Shown: positions 17,107 to 24,275 of the stretch, piece after piece
Layout of the letters: each line of letters begins with the position of its first letter
How positions within the stretch are numbered: position 1 is the stretch's first letter
Assembly (NCBI GenBank): GCA_002314915.1
Contig: DCHU01000073.1
Coordinates: 12,031-42,008, forward strand
Length of the DNA: 29,978 bases
From: Caryophanales bacterium UBA1744
GTDB taxonomy: Bacteria; Bacillota_I; Bacilli_A; RFN20; CAG-826
Direction of reading: 5' to 3'
Notes under the pieces: model-generated
The model's input: only the letters and a program-made list of their open reading frames with translations
Databases searched by the model: none
Told to the model about the DNA's origin: nothing
Position numbers and translations under genes: made by a program

Positions 17107-18400
17107 TCACTAGAAACAGTCCTAAGAGCGCGCATGGAAGAGCGACCAAGAAGACCACTATTCCGTATTTGCAGAAATCTAAGAAGGTAAACTTTATGCC
17201 TTCTTTTTTTATTAATCCGAGGAACATAATTCCCGCCAAAGCACCGATTGGGGTGATAAAAGCACCGAGATTTGAGCCGATAATCGACGCAAAAGTGGCT
17301 TGAACGACATTTGGAGAGAGTATTGCGATATCCGCAAAGAAGACGCTCATAGGAATATTGTTCATGAGGTTATCGAATATGGATGAGAACAATCCGTACA
17401 TTATGATTGGGTTGCCTTGAGATAAGAACTCAGCGACCTTTGAACTAAGTCCTGAGGCATTTAGTCCAATGACCATTATGAACATCGATATCAATAATGG
17501 GATGACCTGATACGGGATTCTTAAGAAAGCTCTTCCCAATCTGATGTGGATGTTCCTGTCATAGAGCATATGGAACAACTCAAAGACCAAAAGGAACAAG
17601 AAACAGCCTAATGAGATTAGATACATCTCGATATGGACATAGCTAGATATAGCCATGAAGACAACGCAGATGAGAAGAACAGCCAAGGAAACGAGCAAAG
17701 AGACTTTTCTTCTGACTTTGATAGGTTCAACGCTTAGCTCCATAGGCTTCTTAAGATCTTTCAAGAAGATTAGGAATAAAACGAGGAAGGAGCCTATGCC
17801 GGCAAGGATTGTTGGAAGCCAGCTTACTTTTAAGTATTCAACGAAACCAATATTAGCGAATGTCGCAATGTAGATATTGGTTGGGTTGCCGATGATAAAC
17901 AACATGGAGAATGAGTTCGCGGCTACGAATTCCATCACCAAATAAGGAATTGGAGATATCTTTGCGCGTCTAGCGAAAGCACAGATAAACGGAGTGAATG
18001 TGAGAATGACGATATCATTTGATGTGAAAATCGTTAGAAGGGAGACGATAACGTATAAACCAATAAAGAGACCAATCTGGCCTTTTTTGAATTTGGTTAC
18101 AGCCCAATTTGCAAGATAAGAAAAGAACCCCATCTCATCCAAATAAATGGATAAGAAGGACATGGAGATAAACAAAACGAGTATCTTCAACGGATTGACT
18201 TCAGAGTTAGAAATAAAGGAGTCTTTGACGATATCTAAAGGGGCAATTCCGAGGGATAAGAAGAGAATCGCACCGATAATCAACGGGATAAGGAATAAAG
18301 GGAACCTGACATTAGCCACTGCCTTCACCGTGTTCTGGAGAATGACCAGGGTGATCATGAGAATTATGGAAATGCTGAATATAACTAGTGCCAATACCAT
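17099..18400 (-). CDS. SLC13/ArsB-type membrane permease
   Basis: 433 aa, about eleven membrane segments in two related halves. FTSNDIVILTFTPFI (about 127-141) and GNPTNI (about 175) in the first half, and NNIPMS and GSNLGAFITPIGALAGI (about 350-395) in the second, are the re-entrant hairpin signatures of the ion transporter superfamily (ArsB, NhaD, DASS/SLC13). Substrate may be an oxyanion, dicarboxylate or sodium; the sequence does not decide. No arsR or arsC is nearby, which argues weakly against arsenite. Fumarase elsewhere in the window makes dicarboxylates possible. ATG at 18400 lacks an SD and lies 8 bases after TATAAT. Confidence 0.85.
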   Translation of the reverse strand: MVLALVIFSISIILMITLVILQNTVKAVANVRFPLFLIPLIIGAILFLSLGIAPLDIVKDSFISNSEVNPLKILVLFISMSFLSIYLDEMGFFSYLANWAVTKFKKGQIGLFIGLYVIVSLLTIFTSNDIVILTFTPFICAFARRAKISPIPYLVMEFVAANSFSMLFIIGNPTNIYIATFANIGFVEYLKVSWLPTILAGIGSFLVLFLIFLKDLKKPMELSVEPIKVRRKVSLLVSLAVLLICVVFMAISSYVHIEMYLISLGCFLFLLVFELFHMLYDRNIHIRLGRAFLRIPYQVIPLLISMFIMVIGLNASGLSSKVAEFLSQGNPIIMYGLFSSIFDNLMNNIPMSVFFADIAILSPNVVQATFASIIGSNLGAFITPIGALAGIMFLGLIKKEGIKFTFLDFCKYGIVVFLVALPCALLGLFLVTI

Positions 18401-18408
18401 AGGTATGA

Positions 18409-18414
18409 ATTATA
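18409..18414 (-). promoter_or_regulatory. -10 box of the SLC13-like gene (leaderless)
   Basis: On the minus strand a perfect TATAAT, then eight bases (TCATACCT), then ATG at 18400. No SD and no clear -35. Confidence 0.55.
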
Positions 18415-18536
18415 GTATTCGAATTTTAGAAGAGTTAGCAAAAACGTATAGACGAGCATTAAACGAATCGAAGAACACAATTCTACGAAATAGAGAAAGC
18501 CCACTAGATTGTATTTAGTATCATTTAATCTACACT

Positions 18537-18551
18537 TAGTTTTGAAAACTA
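18537..18551. promoter_or_regulatory. Palindrome abutting the SD of the GT8-PlsC gene
   Basis: TAGTTTT-G-AAAACTA is a perfect 7+1+7 palindrome whose last base is the first A of the SD AGGAGG (18551-18556). It could be an operator overlapping the leader. No confident promoter was found in the 150-bp gap; TTTAAT at 18524-18529 is a possible -10. Confidence 0.4.
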
Positions 18552-18565
18552 GGAGGAACAGTTTT

Positions 18566-20341
18566 ATGAGGAAAAAATCGATACCAATCTTCTTCGCGAC
18601 AGATGACAACTACGCGAAGTTCCTTAACGTCACATTGGAGTCATTGATCGAAAACGCATCAAACGACTTCAACTACGACATATACGTAATGAATAACGGA
18701 TTATCTTTCTCATCAAGACGCGCGATTAAACGTTTTGAGGAAGAGGGTTTTAGGATCCACTTTGTCAACGTCGATAGCAAACTCCAGGCATTGAAACTGA
18801 AACTTAATATCCGTGACTACTACACGATGACCACTTACTACAGACTCTTATTGCCTGAGCTATATCCAAACCTTAAAAAGGTTTTGTATTTAGACTGTGA
18901 CATCGTCCTTAAAGATGACGTATCTAAACTATACAACGTTGATATTTCAGAACATCTCGTTGGAGCGGTCAGAGACCAGTCAGTACCTTTGGTAAAGGAA
19001 TTCGCTGAATACGTAGAGAACGCATTAGGCATTAGACGCGAAGACTACTTCAATGCCGGAGTTCTTTTGATGAACCTAAAGAAAATGAGGAAAGAAAGAT
19101 TCTTGAGAAGAGCCATGGACCTCATTGGCAACTTCGAATTCAAGGTTGCGCAGGACCAGGATATTTTGAACGTTATCACCAATGGAAAGATCAAATACAT
19201 CCCTGGCGTTTGGAACACCATGCCTATAGGCGAAAGAGTAGAGAATCCATCTTTGGTCCACTACAACTTAATCTATAAGCCATGGAAACAAGATAACGTC
19301 ATGTATGAGGAGTTCTTCTGGGAATATGCTAAACGCGGAGAGTTATATGATGAACTCATTGCATATAAGTCAGAGATTTCAGAAGAGCAGAAAGCCAGGG
19401 AACGTGAAGGAATTAATAACGTTAGAAAGCTTTGCGTTCATGAAACCCAAAAGGCAAACACATACTATAGATTGCTGCCTACTAAGGTTGATGAGTATGG
19501 CATGCCAATCAAGATCGCTGGATACCGTCTAGAGGCCCTAAATAAGATAAAACAGTTGGAAATTGAAGGGAAATTTGATCAGGATGTCGAGGAAGATCCA
19601 CCATTTGTCCCATTAAAGCCAGGTGTTGTTGACTATGAGAAAAAGAAACTAATCAGCAAGATTAAAGCGGATTGGGCAAACAGATACTCATGGAGATTCT
19701 TCAATAAGCTCCTTAAGAAAGGGGCAATCGTTATCGATGGTTACGAGGGTCTTGAGCATCTGAAGAACATGAAGTCTGGCGCGGTCATCACCGCCAACCA
19801 CTTCAATCCTTTCGATTCAGTTCCTCTTCACAAAATTGTGAAGAAAGAGGCGAAGCGTAAGAAACTCTGGAAAGTTATCAAAGAAGGCAACTGGTCATAC
19901 CCAGGACTCTTTGGCTACTTCATGCGAAACTGCAACACACTCCCGCTCGCGGCTAACTACGATGTCATGAAAGATATGATGCGTGCGGTCGACAAACTTC
20001 TTAAGAAGGGTGATTTCTTGCTCGTCTATGCAGAGCAATCTATGTGGTGGAACTACAGAAAACCAAAACCACTTAAGCCGGGAGCTTTCTCATTCGCGGT
20101 TAAGAACAAAGTCCCGGTTATCCCGACATTCATTACGATGAGAGATACAGAGAAACTCGATAATGATGGATTAAAGATTCAGGCATACACATTGCATATC
20201 CTTGAACCGATTTATCCAGATGAGAACCTCTCATACAAAGAGAATGTCCATATGATGATGGAAAAGAATGCAACAGCATGGAAGAAGACATATGAGGAGT
20301 CATACGGAATACCTCTTATGTATGAAACGCAGGGTGAATAA
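18566..20341 (+). CDS. Fusion protein: GT8 glycosyltransferase plus PlsC-like acyltransferase
   Basis: 591 aa from MRKKSIPIFF; SD AGGAGG lies 9 nt upstream of this ATG, so the longer frame from 18509 is rejected. Residues 1 to about 270 are a GT8 (LgtC/glycogenin-like) domain: FFATDDNY at the start, the metal/nucleotide-sugar DxD motif DCD (110-112) in VLYLDCDIVLKDD, NAGVLLMNL (163-171), and HYNLIYKPW near 232. A linker rich in Glu/Lys follows (about 270-365). Residues about 370-585 are a PlsC/LPLAT domain: motif I NHFNPFD (411-417, the HX4D catalytic pair) and motif III YAEQSMWW (488-495). It should join sugar transfer and acyl transfer, for example in making an acylated glycolipid. The stop overlaps the next gene (TAATG). 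Confidence 0.88.
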   Translation: MRKKSIPIFFATDDNYAKFLNVTLESLIENASNDFNYDIYVMNNGLSFSSRRAIKRFEEEGFRIHFVNVDSKLQALKLKLNIRDYYTMTTYYRLLLPELYPNLKKVLYLDCDIVLKDDVSKLYNVDISEHLVGAVRDQSVPLVKEFAEYVENALGIRREDYFNAGVLLMNLKKMRKERFLRRAMDLIGNFEFKVAQDQDILNVITNGKIKYIPGVWNTMPIGERVENPSLVHYNLIYKPWKQDNVMYEEFFWEYAKRGELYDELIAYKSEISEEQKAREREGINNVRKLCVHETQKANTYYRLLPTKVDEYGMPIKIAGYRLEALNKIKQLEIEGKFDQDVEEDPPFVPLKPGVVDYEKKKLISKIKADWANRYSWRFFNKLLKKGAIVIDGYEGLEHLKNMKSGAVITANHFNPFDSVPLHKIVKKEAKRKKLWKVIKEGNWSYPGLFGYFMRNCNTLPLAANYDVMKDMMRAVDKLLKKGDFLLVYAEQSMWWNYRKPKPLKPGAFSFAVKNKVPVIPTFITMRDTEKLDNDGLKIQAYTLHILEPIYPDENLSYKENVHMMMEKNATAWKKTYEESYGIPLMYETQGE

Positions 20342-20943
20342 TGCTTTATCTAGTTATCATCATAGTGTTATCCGCTTTGGTGTATGTCCTTAACGGGTTC
20401 TTCAATCCCATGCACATGGGCTGGGGTTACTACGCAATCGCAGTCGTAATATTCGTCGCTGCTGAGGTCATTATCGACGCACTTGTGGCACTGATAATCC
20501 GCAAAATGCCTGCAAAATGGTTTCCAATGGACAAGAAAACCTATGAATTAGGCTCTTTCGAGAGGAAATTCTACAAATTCATCGGAGTGCCTGTTTGGAA
20601 GGACAAAGTTCCTGAACTCGGTTCTTTCACGGGTTTCCACAAGAACAAAGTAGCCAACCCGTATGACAATGAATACATAGGTCGTTTCATTCTTGAGGCT
20701 TGCTATGGAATCAGCATCCACTTCTGGAGCGTTCCATTCTCCATCTTACCAATATTCATCGATTACCAGATGTGGACCGGCGGGAACAACGTTGGCTTGA
20801 CAATAGGTTTGCCGGTTGCGATTGTGAACATGATTCTCATCGTCCTGCCAGCCTTCATCCTCAAATGGAATCTTCCGATGTTGAAGAACATATACAAAAA
20901 CAATCTGAAGCGCGAGCAGAGGAAAAAAGAAAAGGGAAGTTAA
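20341..20943 (+). CDS. CrtO-like membrane acyltransferase-family protein
   Basis: 200 aa. Hydrophobic segments lie at about 2-18, 27-52, 127-145 and 155-175, and the C-terminus is basic. The core ERKFYKFIGVPVWKDKVPE (about 78-96) resembles the glycosyl-4,4'-diaponeurosporenoate acyltransferase (CrtO) family of Gram-positive bacteria. CrtO adds a fatty acyl chain to a glycosylated carotenoid in S. aureus. No carotenoid genes are present here, so another glycolipid acceptor is likelier. It is translationally coupled (TAATG) to the GT8-PlsC fusion, which would supply a glycosylated lipid. The family assignment rests on motif recall only. Confidence 0.6.
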   Translation: MLYLVIIIVLSALVYVLNGFFNPMHMGWGYYAIAVVIFVAAEVIIDALVALIIRKMPAKWFPMDKKTYELGSFERKFYKFIGVPVWKDKVPELGSFTGFHKNKVANPYDNEYIGRFILEACYGISIHFWSVPFSILPIFIDYQMWTGGNNVGLTIGLPVAIVNMILIVLPAFILKWNLPMLKNIYKNNLKREQRKKEKGS

Positions 20944-20954
20944 TCCCTTTTTTT
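20931..20954 (+). terminator. Bidirectional terminator between convergent operons
   Basis: AAAGGGA-AGTTAA-TCCCTTT followed by TTTT. It covers the end of the CrtO-like gene and touches the stop of the EAL gene. In the other direction the stem is followed by a T-rich stretch (TTTTCTTTTTT), so it should also stop the EAL transcript. Confidence 0.8.
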
Positions 20955-22872
20955 ATTTGTTGTTGAATTCTGTTACGAATTTGATGAATTCCTCAGGAGG
21001 CAACGCTTTGGAGAAATACCATCCCTGGATGTACTCAACGCCGAACTCCTTGAATGATTCAAGCTGTTCTTTTGTCTCAACGCCCTCAATAACGATCTCG
21101 TATCCCATCTCCTTAACGACCTCGATCATACGTCTGACGACACGATGCCCTTTTTCCGATTCATCAAGCAAGACCAATGAACGATCGAACTTAACGACAG
21201 ATACAGGCAACGCGACCATACGATTAATATTGGAGTATCCGGAGCCAAAGTCATCGATCGATAAATAAGAACCCATCTCATGAATCATGCTGACATTCTT
21301 ATAGAATGTACCAATCTTGGTTGTCGCAGCGGTTTCGGTTATTTCGAGATTGACGAGTTTTGGATCGAGATGATGCTTTCTGAGGAGGGCATCATATTTT
21401 GAAATGAGGGATTTATCAAGACACTCAGCAACAGAGATATTGATTTCCATACCTTTCATGTCGAGCGCTTTATACTCATCGCTGGACAAGAACGCCAAAG
21501 CTTTATCGAAAACGGTATCGCCAACTCTATGAATAGCACCGCTTCTTTCGGCGGCCTTGATAAATGTTTCAGTATCAATCCAACCGTAGTCAGGGTCATT
21601 TACCCTAGTCAACGCTTCACAAGACACAATCTTGCCCGTTCTTGTGTCGTAAATAGGCTGGAAATAAACCTGAATCAAGTCATTTCTTAAAGCGTTATCC
21701 ACGATTTGATCAATATGGGCTTCAACGATGAATTTCCTATCCTGCAATAAGTCACGAGCATAGGTAATTTTGTTTTCGCTGAAGGCAGGGAAAATCGATG
21801 AGAAGAAGATGTACTTCTCAACTGAATCAACCTCCTCAGGGCAGGAGAGAACGCAGATGGCTGGTATTGGTTCTACATCAATAGAGCCGAATGAATGCTT
21901 CTTGCCTAACTGATGGAAGATATTGTCGATGAGGAGTTGGAGAGTGTCGTAATGCGACTCTTCAATGAGGATTCTGAATTTGCCATTTCCAACGTGAGCG
22001 ATAAAGAGGTGCGTCTTGCAGAATGCGTCTATTTCTCTCAATTTGGAGGCGATGTATTTATTGTAATCGTCAAACTTAGATCCACCGAGCAATTCGGCAA
22101 TAGACATGTAGTTTACCGTGCCAACGAGAATGATTTTGTAAGGTTTTTTGTTATAAAAGGCCTGTTTTAGCTTGATTTTGAAGGATTCTTCATTGTTAAC
22201 ACCTGTGGTTGGATCGATATATACCTCAGGTTTTGTGATGTTGACGAACATAACAAGCAATGCGATTGCGTTCATGAATGGTTCGATGACGATATGAGGG
22301 AAGATGAGCTCCACTACCATCGCTGCGCCAATCAAAGGGTATAGGAAGATTAAAGCGGTGATAGCACTCCAATTGATGACCTTTCTACTCTTGATGATTG
22401 AGAAGCCGAGCTCGAAGAAATATACCGCTCCAATCACATATACGATTGGATAGAGGAAATCTCTAACATATGCGCCGGATTCGATGTGGTAGATAATCGG
22501 AACGAAACAGTTAACTATCAATAAAATATGCAAGACGGCAATCGGGGTGAAAATCGCTAAAACAGCTAAAGGGCTCTTCCACAGTTTGAACATGACATCC
22601 GCGATGGAACAAATATAGAGCAAGACCATAAGGATTGTTGCCGTGTGTCCCAAGAGATATATGCCATGGAGGCAGAACTGAAGAATCGCGTTGCCACTCG
22701 CCATGTTGTCCATGATTATTGCGCCGAGCGAGACTCCGGTTACGACGAAAAGTTCGACAATCATGAGCAAGAAGATCTTGTGAGAACGTCTACGGATTGA
22801 TTTTGTCGCCATTAAAATGCCCAAAGTGGCCGTTAGTAGCATTGTGGCAATGTTGAAATAAATGATTTTCAT
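20953..22872 (-). CDS. Membrane-bound c-di-GMP phosphodiesterase (7TM, degenerate GGDEF, EAL)
   Basis: 639 aa. About seven membrane segments (5-210) are followed by a GGDEF-like domain starting PTTGVNNEESF (221-231), whose signature is degenerate (HVGNGKFRI, 293-301). The EAL domain (about 390-635) looks fully active: EAL 419-421, NIS 478-480, EITET (510-514), DDFGSGYSN 540-548, KFDRSLV 561-567, EGVET 597-601 and QGWYFSKAL 616-624. It should cleave c-di-GMP to pGpG at the membrane. The degenerate GGDEF may bind GTP as a regulator, as in known tandem proteins. It opposes the diguanylate cyclase activity of the 1001-aa protein 12 kb away. No clear SD; an inverted repeat sits just upstream. Confidence 0.92.
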   Translation of the reverse strand: MKIIYFNIATMLLTATLGILMATKSIRRRSHKIFLLMIVELFVVTGVSLGAIIMDNMASGNAILQFCLHGIYLLGHTATILMVLLYICSIADVMFKLWKSPLAVLAIFTPIAVLHILLIVNCFVPIIYHIESGAYVRDFLYPIVYVIGAVYFFELGFSIIKSRKVINWSAITALIFLYPLIGAAMVVELIFPHIVIEPFMNAIALLVMFVNITKPEVYIDPTTGVNNEESFKIKLKQAFYNKKPYKIILVGTVNYMSIAELLGGSKFDDYNKYIASKLREIDAFCKTHLFIAHVGNGKFRILIEESHYDTLQLLIDNIFHQLGKKHSFGSIDVEPIPAICVLSCPEEVDSVEKYIFFSSIFPAFSENKITYARDLLQDRKFIVEAHIDQIVDNALRNDLIQVYFQPIYDTRTGKIVSCEALTRVNDPDYGWIDTETFIKAAERSGAIHRVGDTVFDKALAFLSSDEYKALDMKGMEINISVAECLDKSLISKYDALLRKHHLDPKLVNLEITETAATTKIGTFYKNVSMIHEMGSYLSIDDFGSGYSNINRMVALPVSVVKFDRSLVLLDESEKGHRVVRRMIEVVKEMGYEIVIEGVETKEQLESFKEFGVEYIQGWYFSKALPPEEFIKFVTEFNNK

Positions 22873-22874
22873 CT

Positions 22875-22896
22875 TCTTTAGGATAATCCCTAAAGA
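22875..22896. promoter_or_regulatory. Inverted repeat immediately upstream of the EAL gene
   Basis: TCTTTAGG-ATAATC-CCTAAAGA, perfect 8-bp arms with a 6-nt centre, ending 2 nt before the ATG at 22872. On the minus strand the centre reads GATTAT, a possible -10 that would put the start of transcription about 3 nt before ATG. It may be an operator over a promoter, or a hairpin at the start of the message. Confidence 0.45.
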
Positions 22897-22968
22897 GAAA
22901 TTATTAAATGAAAGATATCTCTATCGAGATTGCCGTAGAGAGTAGAATTCGTCTTTTCTAAAGAAAGA

Positions 22969-23712
22969 TCACACTTTTCTATATACAATTCTCTGCATAT
23001 CAAAAACCATATATTTCCATTTTACCTGAACGACATGGCCTTTATAGGTATTCTCATACTTCTTTCTTTTCTTTGTGGCAAAGGGTTGGATTGTAAAAGG
23101 TCCTATATGTGGCGCTTTAAGAGGCGTGAATTCAGTTGATATCAGAAAATTAATAATATCTTCTCTTTTGGCCCAGATGAAGTTGTTTACGGTTCCGTAT
23201 ATAACATAATCAACTCTGGTGACACGTCCTTCGGTTCCAAAGAAGATAAACCTGTCGATAGCTTTCTCCATAAACTCTTTTCTGTTCAGTTCGGCGTTTG
23301 TCTTGGCCAAGTAGTCCATTTTGTTTCTGAATAATGTGAAGAAAGGTATTTTTTGAGCACCGCTCCCATCCATCGTGCCGTCTCCGTAAATGTAAAGGAG
23401 TATGATTTTCTGGCTTAAAGATGATATCCCGTTTTTTCTACAAAAAAGGATAAATGACTTAATTCTTTCGGTGTGCAGGACACCTGTGCTCCCGCATTTT
23501 ATACTTATGTATAAAGGTTTATTCACTCTCCAAATAACCACATCTGGTTTGCCGTATCTGTTGGGTTGTTGAGCCTCTAAGACCTCATCATCACGAATAT
23601 CTGGAAACTTATCCTTAATGATTTCCCTAATCCCAGGTGGTAATTCTTTGAATGGTTTTTTGTTGATGGCGTTCACAAAATCCTTTTCATTTTGTATTCC
23701 GTAATTCGACAT
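22969..23712 (-). CDS. PD-(D/E)XK-nuclease-like hypothetical protein
   Basis: 247 aa, soluble, basic C-terminal region. The N-terminal part fits the core of the PD-(D/E)XK fold: Glu9 in QNEKDFVNAIN, then KPDVVIW with Pro56-Asp57, then YISIKCG with Ser70-Ile71-Lys72. The usual acidic residue two before the Lys is Ser, an unusual variant. Later conserved-looking pieces are IYGDGTMDGSG (108-118), KAIDRFIFFGTEG, DYVIYGTVNNFIWAKREDI and a final QVKWKYMVFD. I recall similar solitary hypothetical proteins in Firmicutes but no proven function. SD AGGAGG (23721-23726), 8 nt before ATG, is caught in a hairpin. The EAL gene lies 96 nt downstream. Confidence 0.5.
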   Translation of the reverse strand: MSNYGIQNEKDFVNAINKKPFKELPPGIREIIKDKFPDIRDDEVLEAQQPNRYGKPDVVIWRVNKPLYISIKCGSTGVLHTERIKSFILFCRKNGISSLSQKIILLYIYGDGTMDGSGAQKIPFFTLFRNKMDYLAKTNAELNRKEFMEKAIDRFIFFGTEGRVTRVDYVIYGTVNNFIWAKREDIINFLISTEFTPLKAPHIGPFTIQPFATKKRKKYENTYKGHVVQVKWKYMVFDMQRIVYRKV

Positions 23713-23720
23713 TTCTTTTT

Positions 23721-23770
23721 CCTCCTACTAATAAATAGAGGAGTTTTGCCATTTTTGACCCTAAAACATG
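23721..23770 (-). repeat. Leader element copy A with SD-masking hairpin
   Basis: Read on the minus strand: CATGTTTTAGGG, an A-rich run, then AAAACTCCTCTA and TTAGTAGGAGG. CTCCTCTA pairs with TAG(T)AGGAG, hiding the AGGAGG of the nuclease-like gene in an 8-bp stem with one bulge. Copy B at 28797-28846 (plus strand) matches about four bases in five over the 50 nt, including the hairpin and the 8-nt gap to ATG. Confidence 0.6.
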
Positions 23771-23784
23771 TCCTAAGCGCCAAA

Positions 23785-23806
23785 AAAACGGGAGTTCTTC
23801 ATCCCT
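23785..23806 (-). terminator. Possible second terminator behind the tRNA genes
   Basis: On the minus strand GGGA-N8-TCCC, then G and TTTTTTT. The stem is short (4 bp) but the T-run is strong. It follows the main terminator in tandem. Confidence 0.45.
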
Positions 23807-23813
23807 GACCATG

Positions 23814-23838
23814 AAAAAAGCCCGGTTATTAACCAGGC
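23814..23838 (-). terminator. Intrinsic terminator of the tRNA operon
   Basis: On the minus strand GCCTGGTT-AAT-AACCGGGC (one G-U) followed by TTTTTTC, 12 nt after the CCA of tRNA-Pro. Confidence 0.85.
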
Positions 23839-23849
23839 ATTATTTCAAA

Positions 23850-23927
23850 TGGTCGGGGTGAAGAGATTCGAACTCTTGATCTTCTGTTCCCAAAACAGAC
23901 GCGGTAACCAAGCTGCGCTACACCCCG
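23850..23927 (-). tRNA. tRNA-Pro (anticodon TGG)
   Basis: Acceptor CGGGGTG pairs with CACCCCG, discriminator A, encoded CCA. The anticodon stem TCTGT/ACAGA encloses the loop TTTGGGA, giving anticodon TGG. The T arm carries GTTCGAATC. It is the last of three tRNAs in the cluster. Confidence 0.95.
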
Positions 23928-23934
23928 TTATAGT

Positions 23935-24011
23935 TGGCGCGCCGGACATGATTCGAACACGTGACCCTCAGATTCGTAGTCTGATACTCTATCCAGCTGA
24001 GCTACCGGCGC
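23935..24011 (-). tRNA. tRNA-Arg (anticodon ACG)
   Basis: Acceptor GCGCCGG pairs with CCGGCGC, discriminator G, encoded CCA. The anticodon stem TCAGA/TCTGA encloses CTACGAA, giving ACG, read as ICG after deamination of A34. T loop TTCGAAT is present. It lies 7 nt from tRNA-Pro. Confidence 0.95.
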
Positions 24012-24099
24012 ATTGCATTTGCCGCTACCTCTTACGAAGTAGCCTACAAACTATAGTGCGATAAACCGAATTTTGCAACTATATTTTATATAAATTTGA

Positions 24100-24173
24100 T
24101 GGAGCATCCAGACGGATTTGAACCGCCGGTGAGTGAGTTGCAGTCACTTGCCTTACCACTTGGCTATGGATGC
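24100..24173 (-). tRNA. tRNA-Cys (anticodon GCA)
   Basis: Acceptor GCATCCA pairs with TGGATGC, discriminator T, encoded CCA. The anticodon stem AGTGA/TCACT encloses CTGCAAC, giving GCA. It is the first gene of the tRNA transcript. The 88-nt spacer to tRNA-Arg is AT-rich, with no gene seen. Confidence 0.95.
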
Positions 24174-24182
24174 AGCGTTGAG

Positions 24183-24211
24183 ATTATACCATTGTGTTTT
24201 TTGCGAAACAA
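24183..24211 (-). promoter_or_regulatory. Promoter of the tRNA cluster
   Basis: On the minus strand TTGTTT (24206-24211), 17-bp spacer, extended -10 TGG-TATAAT (TATAAT at 24183-24188). Transcription should start 2-3 nt before tRNA-Cys. Confidence 0.75.
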
Positions 24212-24240
24212 CAAACAACATACTTTATTTTATAAATTGA

Positions 24241-24269
24241 TTGAACTTATCCGTTGTTTCGCATAATAT
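24241..24269 (+). promoter_or_regulatory. Promoter of the thioredoxin-like lipoprotein (leaderless)
   Basis: TTGAAC (24241-24246), 17-bp spacer, TAATAT (24264-24269), six bases, then ATG at 24276. No SD. CATAAT two bases earlier is an alternative -10 with a 15-bp spacer. Confidence 0.6.
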
Positions 24270-24275
24270 GGCGGC

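Noticed and set aside
18509..18565. Longer start for the GT8-PlsC fusion
   Set aside because: The strong AGGAGG at 18551 serves ATG at 18566, and the GT8 domain begins right there.
23713..24275. Integrated element at the tRNA cluster
   Set aside because: tRNA genes are integration sites, but no integrase or direct repeat of a tRNA end is found in the window.
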